A DNA stretch of 37,449 bases from Chloroflexota bacterium (GTDB lineage Bacteria > Chloroflexota > Anaerolineae > Promineifilales > Promineifilaceae): assembly GCA_020628815.1 (NCBI GenBank), contig JAHDEN010000045.1:1-37449 (forward strand), in the 5' to 3' direction. A model generated the notes under the pieces. The model made no database searches. It saw only the letters and a program-made list of their open reading frames with translations, and was not told the origin of the DNA. Position numbers and translations under genes: made by a program. Shown here in pieces: positions 16,893 through 25,180 of the stretch (position 1 is the stretch's first letter; each line of letters begins with the position of its first letter).

Positions 16893-17864
16893 TTATCCGT
16901 GGAAAAATCCGCACCCAGGCACGTTCACATTCCCACCTGAAATAATGATCCCAACCCGGCCGCCGTTGATAGGATAATCGCCGGACAAGATGGGGGCAAG
17001 TGCCAGAGCAGAGCTGGGTTCAATCACGATTTTCATGCGTGCCCAAACAAATTGGAGCGCCTCTAAAATTTGCCCCTCTGTTGCAGTGGTCATATCGCTC
17101 ACATATTTCTGCATAACGGCCAAGTTCCTGTCTCCGATAAATCGGGTGCGTACCCCATCAGCAATGGTGTCGGGAGACTTTTCAAGCTCAACGATTTGCC
17201 CACTGCGCCATGACCGGCCGGCATCGTCGCCGCTAATCGGCTCGACCCCGATTACTTTGCAAGCTGGGTTTTTGGCCGCAGTTGCTAACGCGGTACCGGA
17301 AAGCAAACCACCGCCACCTGTTGGTGCAAACAGATAGTCAAGGTCGCCTACTTCTTCAAAAAGCTCCCATGCGGCCGTGCCTTGGCCCAAAATAATATCG
17401 CTGTTGTCGTATGGGTGGATTAGGGTGTAACCGTGCTTTTCTGCAAGCTCGGCCGAGACACGCTCACGAGCATCGGCCGTAGACTTGACGACCGTAGCAC
17501 CATATCCGGCCGTTGCCTCCATTTTGACGGGGGTAGAATTTTCCGGCATAACAATCGTGGCTTTAATGCCCAACATTCTTGCTGCCAGCGCCACCCCTTG
17601 GGCATGGTTACCGCTCGAATGAGCAATAACACCTTTGGTCGCCTGCTCCGCATTTAATTTTGACAGAGCATGATATGCCCCCCGGAACTTAAAAGCTCCG
17701 ATTTTCTGAAAGTTTTCACACTTAAAAAAAACCTCTCCACCAACGCGTTCGTTGAGCGTTGTCGAAGTCATCACCGGCGTCCGATTCACCACATCTTTTA
17801 TGCGATCATTTGCCTTTGAAATTGAGTTTGGAGTAAGTTCTGGAAAATTTTCGAGAGATATCAT
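16893..17864 (-). CDS. PLP-dependent threonine/serine ammonia-lyase (serine-racemase-like, no ACT domain)
   Basis: A 323-aa fold-type II PLP enzyme. K59 in KIGAFKFRGA is the Schiff-base lysine, SSGNHAQG (83-90) is the substrate-carboxylate loop and GGGG (183-186) binds the PLP phosphate. Its short length without a C-terminal ACT domain points to a catabolic threonine/serine dehydratase, a serine racemase or a threo-3-hydroxyaspartate ammonia-lyase rather than regulated IlvA. Sequence alone does not fix the substrate. Its ATG follows the TAA of the upstream GNAT gene directly with no gap, so the two are almost certainly translationally coupled. Confidence 0.93.
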   Translation of the reverse strand: MISLENFPELTPNSISKANDRIKDVVNRTPVMTSTTLNERVGGEVFFKCENFQKIGAFKFRGAYHALSKLNAEQATKGVIAHSSGNHAQGVALAARMLGIKATIVMPENSTPVKMEATAGYGATVVKSTADARERVSAELAEKHGYTLIHPYDNSDIILGQGTAAWELFEEVGDLDYLFAPTGGGGLLSGTALATAAKNPACKVIGVEPISGDDAGRSWRSGQIVELEKSPDTIADGVRTRFIGDRNLAVMQKYVSDMTTATEGQILEALQFVWARMKIVIEPSSALALAPILSGDYPINGGRVGIIISGGNVNVPGCGFFHG

Positions 17865-18734
17865 TTAATGGTTTCGCCGAACCATTTCTACCCGCCGAAA
17901 TGATTCAAAGTAGCCCGCCCGCAAATATCCCTTAATTCGGGGATCATTGACTTCAAAGTTTTCACACACCGCATCGGGCATCAAATGCTCCTGATGCAGC
18001 CAAGCCAAACTTGCAGCGGTCACTTGCTCAGCTGGCCCGTTTATTACCTGCACGATTACCCGTTTGATTTGTAGCGTTGTTAGTTCGTAGAAGAGCCGTC
18101 CTTCCCATCCTGACTGAAAAACAATCCGTTTTACCAACAGATCGTCAAGGTTTCGCAGCGTCTCAGCTTGATTAAGCCAGTTTGGGATCTCTGAGGATTC
18201 TGCAAACTCACTAATCGCATCTTCTTTGTCACACTCTTCAACAATTGCGGGCATCGCCAACAGCTTGCGGTCAGTAATTGTTGTCATCGGCGGCCGGCGC
18301 AATACCATAAGCTCGCGTGTTTGTTTGAAGTGATTGCGCATAAATAATCGCTGAGCCGGATCATTCCCATAAATAACTTCAAGCCAAGTAAATTGAATAT
18401 TCGACCGTTTACTTGTTTCGATTAAATGGGTAATTATTTCGCCACCCGCCCCCAACTTACGTGTATACGGTAAAACCCCCACCCGTGTTATCCAAGACCG
18501 ATTATGTCTGCGTCCCAACATCCCAAGGCCAATAATCAGATCAGAATCCTCTTCATCCAAAACAACGCATGATGATTTCAAATCTACATCATAGGCATCG
18601 ACATACGCCTGCAAGCGGGCAGGCGTCATAGGCATAGGGACAATATAATCCTGACGGGTTTGATTATAGGCTTCAGTCAGCTCTTCAATTGAATAATTGA
18701 TTGCAGATTGGGTATTCAGAATTTCCCTCCCCAA
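17865..18734 (-). CDS. GNAT-family acetyltransferase-like protein
   Basis: A 289-aa protein. Residues about 20-150 look like a GNAT acyl-CoA transferase: GLGMLGRRH then ITRVGVLPYTRKLGAGGEII gives the RxxGxG/A acetyl-CoA loop, and AQRLFMRNHF is the usual late GNAT helix. The C-terminal half (SLAWLHQEHLMPDAV, RIKGYLRAGYFESF) could be a degenerate second GNAT copy. The acceptor substrate is unknown. The start is uncertain: the only upstream start codon is TTG at 18734, and GGGGAGGG lies inside the first codons, so a downstream non-canonical start is possible. It sits 2 nt after the response-regulator stop and abuts the ammonia-lyase gene. Confidence 0.75.
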   Translation of the reverse strand: MGREILNTQSAINYSIEELTEAYNQTRQDYIVPMPMTPARLQAYVDAYDVDLKSSCVVLDEEDSDLIIGLGMLGRRHNRSWITRVGVLPYTRKLGAGGEIITHLIETSKRSNIQFTWLEVIYGNDPAQRLFMRNHFKQTRELMVLRRPPMTTITDRKLLAMPAIVEECDKEDAISEFAESSEIPNWLNQAETLRNLDDLLVKRIVFQSGWEGRLFYELTTLQIKRVIVQVINGPAEQVTAASLAWLHQEHLMPDAVCENFEVNDPRIKGYLRAGYFESFRRVEMVRRNH

Positions 18735-18736
18735 TT

Positions 18737-19111
18737 TTAATTTGGAGCGGCGTCGTTAAGGTATGATTCAACCAGCGCGGGAAAAGTAGAAACGTCAATC
18801 GGTTTTGAGATACTGCCGTTGAAATTGTATCGAGACACTAATTCTGATACAGCCGCTTCAGGCCAAGCGGTTAAAGCAACAATTCGTACGTCTTTGAGCT
18901 CTGGGATTTGACGAATCATGGCCCCTACAGTTTGCCCATCAAAATCGGGCAGGCCAATATCCATCAATATAAGGTCTGGCTGAATTTCTTCAGCTAAACG
19001 GAGGCCTGTCTCCCCATCTTCGGCAAAAACTAAATCATATTGGCTGTCTAACAAACGACCAATTAAAATTCGGTTTGCTCGATTATCTTCTACGTATAGA
19101 ACTTTTTTCAT
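18737..19111 (-). CDS. Single-domain response regulator (CheY-like REC)
   Basis: A 124-aa stand-alone receiver domain. From the ATG at 19111 the conserved residues are E8-D9 (YVEDN), phospho-acceptor D51 (LILMDIGLPD), T81 (ALTAWP) and K103 (SISKP), at normal spacing. No output domain follows. I chose the start that begins MKKVLYVEDN because it gives a complete REC domain; an upstream ATG at 19189 would add 26 unlikely residues and lies in the loop of an inverted repeat. No sensor kinase gene is in the window, so the phosphodonor is unknown. It leads the GNAT and ammonia-lyase cluster. Confidence 0.9.
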   Translation of the reverse strand: MKKVLYVEDNRANRILIGRLLDSQYDLVFAEDGETGLRLAEEIQPDLILMDIGLPDFDGQTVGAMIRQIPELKDVRIVALTAWPEAAVSELVSRYNFNGSISKPIDVSTFPALVESYLNDAAPN

Positions 19112-19173
19112 TCTTAAAACTTGTGTTAGAAGGTTGGATTGGGAGCATTTTCCCCCAATTGAACTCTCTATAC

Positions 19174-19210
19174 CTATTTGAGCATTCATTTAGCACAAAT
19201 GCTCAAATAG
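19174..19210. promoter_or_regulatory. 13-bp perfect inverted repeat upstream of the response regulator
   Basis: Arms CTATTTGAGCATT (19174-19186) and AATGCTCAAATAG (19198-19210) are exact complements around an 11-nt loop. The element lies 63-99 nt before the preferred response-regulator start and has no T-tract. It could be an operator for the REC-GNAT-lyase cluster or an RNA hairpin. Confidence 0.55.
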
Positions 19211-19262
19211 CCTTTCACCGGATAACGATTACTACTGTTAGCTGATGTTTATCGACCTAAAC

Positions 19263-19517
19263 TTATTCGGCCGGAGGTGGGACTGGTAATTGATCATCAG
19301 CCGTCCCTTTCCATTTTTCACCCTCTTCAATTAGCATCACAGGGATACCTTCACGAATTGGGTATTTCAAACCTGAGTCATCAGAAACCAACCAGCTGTT
19401 TTTCACAACTCGCAGGCGGCCGGGATCATCCCCAAATTTTTCTTTATTTTGAACGGCTTGGGGGCACCTTAGGATTTCAAATAGTTCTTGACTAATTGGA
19501 AGTTCACTGTCTGACAT
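19263..19517 (-). CDS. Trm112/UPF0434 (YcaR)-like small protein
   Basis: An 84-aa protein of the Trm112-like family. ELFEILRCPQAV at the start and SDDSGLKYPIREGIPVMLIEE near the end are the family hallmarks. Typical zinc-binding members have a CxxC here; this one has only CPQA, so zinc binding is doubtful. Bacterial members are small adaptor-like proteins of unclear function. RBS-like AAGAAGAG lies upstream of the ATG. It is separated from the SNF2 gene by a terminator-like hairpin. Confidence 0.82.
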   Translation of the reverse strand: MSDSELPISQELFEILRCPQAVQNKEKFGDDPGRLRVVKNSWLVSDDSGLKYPIREGIPVMLIEEGEKWKGTADDQLPVPPPAE

Positions 19518-19546
19518 AAACTAGCTCTTCTTAATTTTTAGTTTGT

Positions 19547-19569
19547 AAAAAGAAAGCCTAGGGCTTCTT
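19547..19569 (-). terminator. Terminator downstream of the SNF2 gene
   Basis: On the minus strand AAAGAAGCC, CTA, GGCTTTCTTTTT forms a stem with one bulge followed by a T-rich run. It lies between the SNF2 helicase stop (19709) and the Trm112-like start (19517). The rest of the 191-bp gap shows only a weak CTCCAAA...TTTGGAG hairpin. Confidence 0.6.
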
Positions 19570-19708
19570 TCGTATTTAGTTACAGGCATAGCTCCAAACA
19601 TTTTTTGGAGAAAACCAATTTTAGCAGGTTTTTCAATTTTCTCATCTACAATCAAAAAGACAAGATGAATAGGTTACATTTCTGGCCGAAAAATATTATC
19701 TAGACCAT

Positions 19709-22700
19709 CTAACTAAACAAAGAACGAATGTCAGCCGCAGAGAGTTGTTTGGCAAAACTCTCTTCGGTCTGTATCAACCGATCAGCTAAATCTTGTTTTT
19801 CAGCCTGCATCTGCATCACTTTCTCTTCCACCGAATCTTTAACGATAAGCCGATAGACAAATACAGGTTTGGTCTGACCTATCCGATAGGCTCGATCAAT
19901 CGCCTGTCGCTCTACGGCCGGGTTCCACCAAGGGTCCATCAAAATGACATAGTCGGCCGCAGTTAGATTTAACCCAACACCGGCCGCTTTTAAGCTAAGC
20001 AGAAAAAATGGGACCTCATCTGACTCTTGAAAACGGTCCACCATTTGCTGCCGGTTACGGGTCGAGCCATCAATGCGCAAGTTGGGGAAACCTACATCAT
20101 TCAGGCCCGATTCAATCAGATCTAATGCCCCAGTAAACTGAGAAAAAATCAAGGCCCGATGATTATTGGACTCAAGTTCATCAAGAGTGTTCTGCAGAAA
20201 CAGAAATTTGGCGCCATCACCCTTAAATTCTGGCTGAACCAACGTAGGGTGAAGACATATCTGCCGTAAACGCAACAGTCCGGTCAATAAAACCAACCGA
20301 GATTTATCGAGCTGCCCTGCATCAATCAGCCCCAATAGTTCGGCACGGTAGCGATCACGAACCTTGTTATACAAACGGCGTTGGTTGGGCTCCATCTCAA
20401 GATAAATAACTTCTTCGGTACGCGGAGGCAAATCAAGTGCCACCTGCTCTTTGGTGCGTCGCATCACAAACGGCCGGATAATGCTGTGCAGCGTTTTGGC
20501 AACTTCTTTGTTTTTCTTTTTCTCTATTGGATTCCGAAAATTTTCGCGGAAATAGGTTTGATTTCCCAAATATCCTGGCATTAAATAGGCAAATTGAGCC
20601 CACAGCTCTAGGGTCGTGTTTTCGATGGGGGTTCCGGTCATTGCTAGGCGATGTCGACCGTTCAACAATCGGATCGCTCGGCCGGTTTTGGCGGCCGGAT
20701 TTTTAATAGCCTGGGATTCATCGAGCACGATGGTGTTGAAATCATACTCTTGCAGCTGTTCAATATCGTTTAGGATGGTTCCATACGTTGTGAAAATAAG
20801 ATCAACGTCATCAAACGCCTCTGCCAAACGCTTTTGCTTGTTGTGGCCGTAATACAACATGGTGCGCAAATTGGGGGTAAAGCGTTCCGCCTCCCGCTGC
20901 CAGTTAAACAGCAGAGAGCGTGGCATAATCACCAAGTCGGCCGGTTTTTCGTCATCTTCTAAATCACGGCAGGCTTGCAAAAACGCCAAAACTTGAACCG
21001 TCTTCCCAAGGCCCATATCATCGGCCAAAATGCCGCAGTAGCCGTAGTCGCGCAAAAAGTGGAGCCAGTTGTAACCTGCACGTTGGTACGGCCGCAGCTC
21101 GCCGGTAAAGGCCCAAGATATTTCTTGATCCGCAATCCCCTCAAAATTTTGCAGGTCGGCCAACCGCTCGTGAAAATGTTGATCAGGTGACGCCACATCT
21201 GCCACTTGCAGAAGCTGGTCAATGAGCAGAACCTGTTGGTCTGAAAAGCGGAAAGATGATTCATCTATCTGTTCACCCAAGCCAAACATCGGCCGCAGTT
21301 TTTCCAGCCACCTTTCAGGAATCTCCCCCATCGCCCCATCTTCTAAAACCACGAGCGTCTCTTTGCGCTTGATCGCCAACTTAATTTGATCTAACGCAAC
21401 CGGAACATCACCAAATTGAATCAGGGGCCGCAAATCAAACCAATCGGTGTAGGAGACAACATCAATCGAAAGTTCTGGTTCATTCCGGTTGACCCGCATA
21501 TGCTCAAGCGTCTGCTCACCTAAAAGCTGATAGCCACCACCGGCCAAAGCGGGCATCAAGTGCAGCAAAAACTCAGCCGCCGAAGTCCCCCGCCTGAGTT
21601 TAAAATATCCGGCTCCCAAGTTGCGATCAGGCGTCAGCCCAAATTTTTTATGATCAAACTCCCGTAAAAAGTCAGTTTCGGCCGGAATGTTTCGCTGAAT
21701 CCGCAAAAGCTCTAAGTTTGTCTCTGGGTCATAGTCTGACATTCGCCAAAAATGAAATTGGAGCTGATCAGACCAATCTATCGAAAACTCATCGTATCTG
21801 AATCCAGCCCGCAACAGAAGTCGGACATCGCCGTTTGACTCATCCAGCTCCTCTAAAACTGAAAACTGCAGGGTGGGTAAGGTTGGCGGCACATCCACTT
21901 CGTTCAGCCGATCTCCCTTAAGATTCAGATGGGGCAACAACCCTTCAAAATATGTGTCAAAAAACGCAGTTTCTTCTTCCGGCTGGTAGTGGACTCGAGC
22001 CAACTCATCCAACACTGAGACTTGTTCAACAGAAAGATGACGGTGACAGCGTAAAATCTGATCCCCCATAAGCACCCAATGACGGCCGGGATCAAACCGC
22101 TTTCCCGTTCCCCAGCCATCCCCTTGGCACAAAAGCTGATCATTTAACTTGGGGGTAAACTGCACCCCGCCGTTTACCTTTTCTATCAGCAAGTCAATCT
22201 CGTACTCCCCCAAATCCCAAAATAGGGGTTGTTGTGTGGGGTCTTCGTCGCTCCCTATAAATAGCGGTACACCAAAGTTTGCCAAGCTCTCCATATCCCG
22301 CGCGGCCAAGAACCCTTTTCGCTCACCTTTTGCAGTTTCTTTTTGGATCGATTTGATCAGCGGCCAAGATGCGTTGGCACAGGCGGCCGGATCAAATCTT
22401 GAATCTAACCCTTTCAGATAGCGGGATGGTTCCGAAGCCTCTGACAAAAAATCAAACACACGGCCAGGTAGCGATCCCGATTTACCCTTGCTCAAACTTT
22501 GCGGCGCGCGGCTTAAATCAAGCGCCATGTAAATCGGCTCATAAAACTCTGACCACGAATAGCCCCGCAAAGAGACGATCAATAACCAACCGCCGGCCGA
22601 TTCGTCACCATATTCTTGCCCGTTTGGAAACACCGTTCGGCCATTTTGCAAAATCTGATCGATATCAAAAGAAACCTCTTCATTTTTGGGCACAAAAAGA

Positions 22701-22984
22701 GACGGATTACTATTTTTTACAAATAAGTCAGAGGCAACAATATGTTTACAAGTCCCCCAATTGAAATAAGCTGGGCAGTCACAATCGTACGAAAATTTAT
22801 TCCGCTTGAGGAAAAACTCAACCTTATACGGTTCGCTCCCCATCACATTGAGCGATATTTGCGAATCTGTTGCAGAAATAAGGCGAACAAGCCGCTGCTT
22901 GTGGTAATCAACCCCACGCTGATAGACCGCCTCGCTCACCTCCTCTTGCACATTAAATTCCCGAATTCGCTCAAGCAATTCCAT
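19709..22984 (-). CDS. SWIM zinc-finger SNF2-family helicase
   Basis: A 1091-aa Swi2/Snf2 ATPase. A SWIM zinc finger at the N-terminus has C68, C70, C79 and H81 (CDCPAYFNWGTCKH). A long middle region (about 100-620) matches the SNF2-associated domain of bacterial members. The motor starts near 628 (ELRPYQRAGYNWL): Walker A ADDMGLGKT (654-662), DESQ box (755-758), motif III AMTGTPIEN (781-789), then the C-terminal helicase lobe with LIFSQFTGALDLI, motif V SLKAAGVGLNLTAAD and motif VI RAYRIGQTKPV. It is a cytoplasmic ATP-driven DNA translocase or remodeller, of the class that includes bacterial RapA-like proteins; its substrate is unknown. No Shine-Dalgarno is present; a strong promoter ends 7 nt before the ATG. 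Confidence 0.93.
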   Translation of the reverse strand: MELLERIREFNVQEEVSEAVYQRGVDYHKQRLVRLISATDSQISLNVMGSEPYKVEFFLKRNKFSYDCDCPAYFNWGTCKHIVASDLFVKNSNPSLFVPKNEEVSFDIDQILQNGRTVFPNGQEYGDESAGGWLLIVSLRGYSWSEFYEPIYMALDLSRAPQSLSKGKSGSLPGRVFDFLSEASEPSRYLKGLDSRFDPAACANASWPLIKSIQKETAKGERKGFLAARDMESLANFGVPLFIGSDEDPTQQPLFWDLGEYEIDLLIEKVNGGVQFTPKLNDQLLCQGDGWGTGKRFDPGRHWVLMGDQILRCHRHLSVEQVSVLDELARVHYQPEEETAFFDTYFEGLLPHLNLKGDRLNEVDVPPTLPTLQFSVLEELDESNGDVRLLLRAGFRYDEFSIDWSDQLQFHFWRMSDYDPETNLELLRIQRNIPAETDFLREFDHKKFGLTPDRNLGAGYFKLRRGTSAAEFLLHLMPALAGGGYQLLGEQTLEHMRVNRNEPELSIDVVSYTDWFDLRPLIQFGDVPVALDQIKLAIKRKETLVVLEDGAMGEIPERWLEKLRPMFGLGEQIDESSFRFSDQQVLLIDQLLQVADVASPDQHFHERLADLQNFEGIADQEISWAFTGELRPYQRAGYNWLHFLRDYGYCGILADDMGLGKTVQVLAFLQACRDLEDDEKPADLVIMPRSLLFNWQREAERFTPNLRTMLYYGHNKQKRLAEAFDDVDLIFTTYGTILNDIEQLQEYDFNTIVLDESQAIKNPAAKTGRAIRLLNGRHRLAMTGTPIENTTLELWAQFAYLMPGYLGNQTYFRENFRNPIEKKKNKEVAKTLHSIIRPFVMRRTKEQVALDLPPRTEEVIYLEMEPNQRRLYNKVRDRYRAELLGLIDAGQLDKSRLVLLTGLLRLRQICLHPTLVQPEFKGDGAKFLFLQNTLDELESNNHRALIFSQFTGALDLIESGLNDVGFPNLRIDGSTRNRQQMVDRFQESDEVPFFLLSLKAAGVGLNLTAADYVILMDPWWNPAVERQAIDRAYRIGQTKPVFVYRLIVKDSVEEKVMQMQAEKQDLADRLIQTEESFAKQLSAADIRSLFS

Positions 22985-22991
22985 GGGCTAC

Positions 22992-23021
22992 ATTATAGCA
23001 AGCTAGAACATATTTTCTCAA
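22992..23021 (-). promoter_or_regulatory. Strong promoter giving a leaderless SNF2 mRNA
   Basis: On the minus strand: -35 TTGAGA (23016-23021), 18-bp spacer, extended -10 TGC-TATAAT (-10 at 22992-22997), then GTAGCCC and the ATG. Normal start-site spacing puts +1 at 22984-22985, that is on or next to the A of the ATG. Confidence 0.8.
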
Positions 23022-23083
23022 ATTTTTTAGCGAATGTAATAGGACTCCCAGCAAACCGGTTGTTCGTGTTTTTAAATCAGATA

Positions 23084-23121
23084 TTCCTGCACCGATTTAC
23101 ACAATGGCACCGGTGCAGGAA
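23084..23121. terminator. 11-bp stem-loop downstream of the oxygenase gene
   Basis: Arms TTCCTGCACCG (23084-23094) and CGGTGCAGGAA (23111-23121) pair perfectly around a 16-nt loop. It begins 29 nt past the stop of the minus-strand gene ending at 23150. The T-tract is weak on both strands, so terminator activity is a guess. Confidence 0.45.
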
Positions 23122-23149
23122 AACAATTTAAAAAAGTCATCGATTGGAC

Positions 23150-24169
23150 TTAATCCTGTCGATCATTTGCCACAAAACCGAACTTGTTCAAATAATAATT
23201 TGTGTCCGATCCTCTTGGCCTACCCCACGCTGATTTTTGTTGCGGTTCGGCCGATCCAATCAATTTAGCCTTGGCAACACGCAATTTTGCCATGCGGTAA
23301 GCAGGAATGTAGCGAATTGCGGGTGGAAGCGTGCGATTTACAAACGACAGTTTGCGTACAATCGTCTGGAAATCTTCTTCTTGTTTTTCTGTCCACTTAA
23401 TCCCATACAAATCACGGGCGGCCGGTGGCAAGAAACCCAATGTCAGCCGTTCATCGATATCCGTGGGGACAACTTCAAACAAATCTAACACAATTCCCTG
23501 TGCTACATCACTCATGGCTAATTCGGTTCCAGCAAACATCTCATCCCGAACCAGCGTAAACTCATCAAGGCTGGATTTGTAGTATTGATCCGTTAACCCA
23601 CACAGCATCGCAATCGTCTGGGATTCATATGCAAATTGAGCCCGCTCTGCCTCGCTTAAGGGACGAACAAGAGATTCAAACAACACAATGACAGACTCGA
23701 GCGTTGTTAGCCCAACCCAGTTCTTCAAGTTTTGGTCATTCGCTCTAAAAAAGCTGCCAGCTAGGCTAGACGAACTCGTTTCGGGAACATACCCGTGTAC
23801 ACGATGATGGATGGTGTGCATGGCCGTTGCCGCTTTTAAAGCGGTTTCTCGGGAGCCAAACACCAACGAATTCATCGCTTGAATCGTCCGTTTCGCGCGG
23901 CCGATCAAATCATAGCGGAATGAACTGCTCTGTTCTACTCCCTGTGCAACCGCCGGATGCGTCATTTGCATCATGACGGCTCTAAAACCGCCTAATAAAA
24001 TACAGGGCTCTCTAAAAATCTTCCATGATATGCTGTCAGGACCTAAAAATCCTTCAGCATCTCCAATCAAACGATCTTCCGCCAAGCTCAGACAGTACTC
24101 AAAAACGGCATCATCTGATTCGATAAAAGGGTTTGATACGGCAGGTTCAGTTTCAAGGCTTTGGTACAT
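23150..24169 (-). CDS. MpaB/DUF2236-family oxygenase-like protein
   Basis: A 339-aa protein of the oxygenase MpaB / DUF2236 (latex-clearing-protein-like) family. Typical motifs are QMTHPAVAQGVEQSS (H71) and TAMHTIHHRVHGYVP (H118, H121, H122, H125), followed by WVGLTTLESVIVLFE and TDQYYKSSLDEF. Related proteins bind b-type heme through a histidine and catalyse oxygenations; the substrate here is unknown. No signal peptide or TM segment is obvious. I start at the ATG at 24169, which has GAGG 5 nt upstream; the longer frame would begin with TTG at 24199. It is divergent from the SDR gene. Confidence 0.85.
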   Translation of the reverse strand: MYQSLETEPAVSNPFIESDDAVFEYCLSLAEDRLIGDAEGFLGPDSISWKIFREPCILLGGFRAVMMQMTHPAVAQGVEQSSSFRYDLIGRAKRTIQAMNSLVFGSRETALKAATAMHTIHHRVHGYVPETSSSSLAGSFFRANDQNLKNWVGLTTLESVIVLFESLVRPLSEAERAQFAYESQTIAMLCGLTDQYYKSSLDEFTLVRDEMFAGTELAMSDVAQGIVLDLFEVVPTDIDERLTLGFLPPAARDLYGIKWTEKQEEDFQTIVRKLSFVNRTLPPAIRYIPAYRMAKLRVAKAKLIGSAEPQQKSAWGRPRGSDTNYYLNKFGFVANDRQD

Positions 24170-24456
24170 CGTTTCCTCTTCAAGGCTGTGAAAACACAAC
24201 CTAAATTCCTACAGGTGCAACCAAAACTCCCCTCTAAACTTAACTTTTCGATTTTTCTTCGTTAGGGTCTCTTTTTTTTGCCTGATTGACGATTTCAACC
24301 AAACTGCTAGTATTCCCATCTTTATTCAGCAACTATCGAAAGTGTGAGTTATCCCTCTCACAAAACTAGCATTCCTCTTTCCAATAAGCTGTTGAATATT
24401 TGTAGCGGAAAATCGTTTCTGCGTAAACCTTTAACGTAATTTTAACGGCCAAACTT
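24170..24456. other. Divergent intergenic region with no clear element
   Basis: This 287-bp AT-rich stretch should hold the promoters of the oxygenase (minus) and SDR (plus) genes. I see only a short hairpin GTGAG/CTCAC near 24346-24360 and two loosely similar CTAG(T/C)ATTCC stretches. No convincing sigma-70 pair, terminator or ORF is visible. Confidence 0.5.
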
Positions 24457-25176
24457 ATGACGAATTTAATAATTTTCGGTGCAAGTAAGGGGCTTGGGGC
24501 AGCTTTTTCGACAGGGCTGCCTCAAAATGGGGATACGGTCTGGCTTGTGAGCCGCTCTAAACCGAGCGTTTTAGAAAGCCAATCTCAAATAAATTATATT
24601 TGGATACAAGCTGACCTTGCTCAAGCTGAATCAGCCCAGATTATTGCCCAAGCTGTCGGAAAAGCTCCCCTAGACTTGTTGCTCTACAATGCGGGCATTT
24701 GGGAATCAACCGCTTTTACCAACAACTACGATTTTGAGGCGATCACGCAACTAGAAAACAGCCGAGTGCTTGCCGTTAATTTAACTTCGGCCGTCGATTG
24801 TATCCAAGCGCTGTTGCCCAATGTACGACAAGCGAAAGAAGGCAAAATCGTCGTGATCGGATCTACCAGCGGGGTAGAAAATGTAGGTGGGCCAGAGGTC
24901 GCTTACAGCGCATCGAAATTTGGGGTTCGCGGGCTGGTGCATGCACTGCGTGAAATTTTGCGCAACGACGGCGTTCCGGTCACCTGCATCAACCCCGGCA
25001 CCATCGCCACCGAAATCAAACTTGAAGATGAGCCTGAAGAACTTGCAACTTATGACGGCCGTTGGGGATTGCCGGTAGGCGACCTCGTCCAGATCGTATC
25101 AACTATAATGAAGCTGTCTCGTTTTTCTTGCGTTAAAGAGATTACGATTCCGGCTATAAACGACACTCACGCATAA
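24457..25176 (+). CDS. Short-chain dehydrogenase/reductase (SDR)
   Basis: A 239-aa classical SDR. The NAD(P)-binding motif GASKGLG is at 8-14, NAG at 78-80, catalytic Ser within GSTSG (S136 or S138), and Y150-x3-K154 (YSASK). The PG motif INPGTIATE follows. S33-R34 just after the second strand may favour NADP. The substrate cannot be read from sequence. The next gene begins 4 nt after its stop, so it is probably co-transcribed with a PLP aminotransferase. Confidence 0.94.
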   Translation: MTNLIIFGASKGLGAAFSTGLPQNGDTVWLVSRSKPSVLESQSQINYIWIQADLAQAESAQIIAQAVGKAPLDLLLYNAGIWESTAFTNNYDFEAITQLENSRVLAVNLTSAVDCIQALLPNVRQAKEGKIVVIGSTSGVENVGGPEVAYSASKFGVRGLVHALREILRNDGVPVTCINPGTIATEIKLEDEPEELATYDGRWGLPVGDLVQIVSTIMKLSRFSCVKEITIPAINDTHA

Positions 25177-25180
25177 TCAT

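Noticed and set aside
19109-19189. Longer response-regulator start at 19189
   Set aside because: The 26 extra residues do not belong to a REC domain, lack an RBS, and the ATG lies within the loop of an inverted repeat. The start at 19111 gives a complete domain.
24170-24199. Longer start of the DUF2236 protein at 24199
   Set aside because: It would use TTG, and the ATG at 24169 has a GAGG at proper spacing.
24303-24400. Tandem repeats in the oxygenase-SDR gap
   Set aside because: Two CTAG(T/C)ATTCC stretches look alike, but the similarity fades after a few bases and could be chance in AT-rich DNA.
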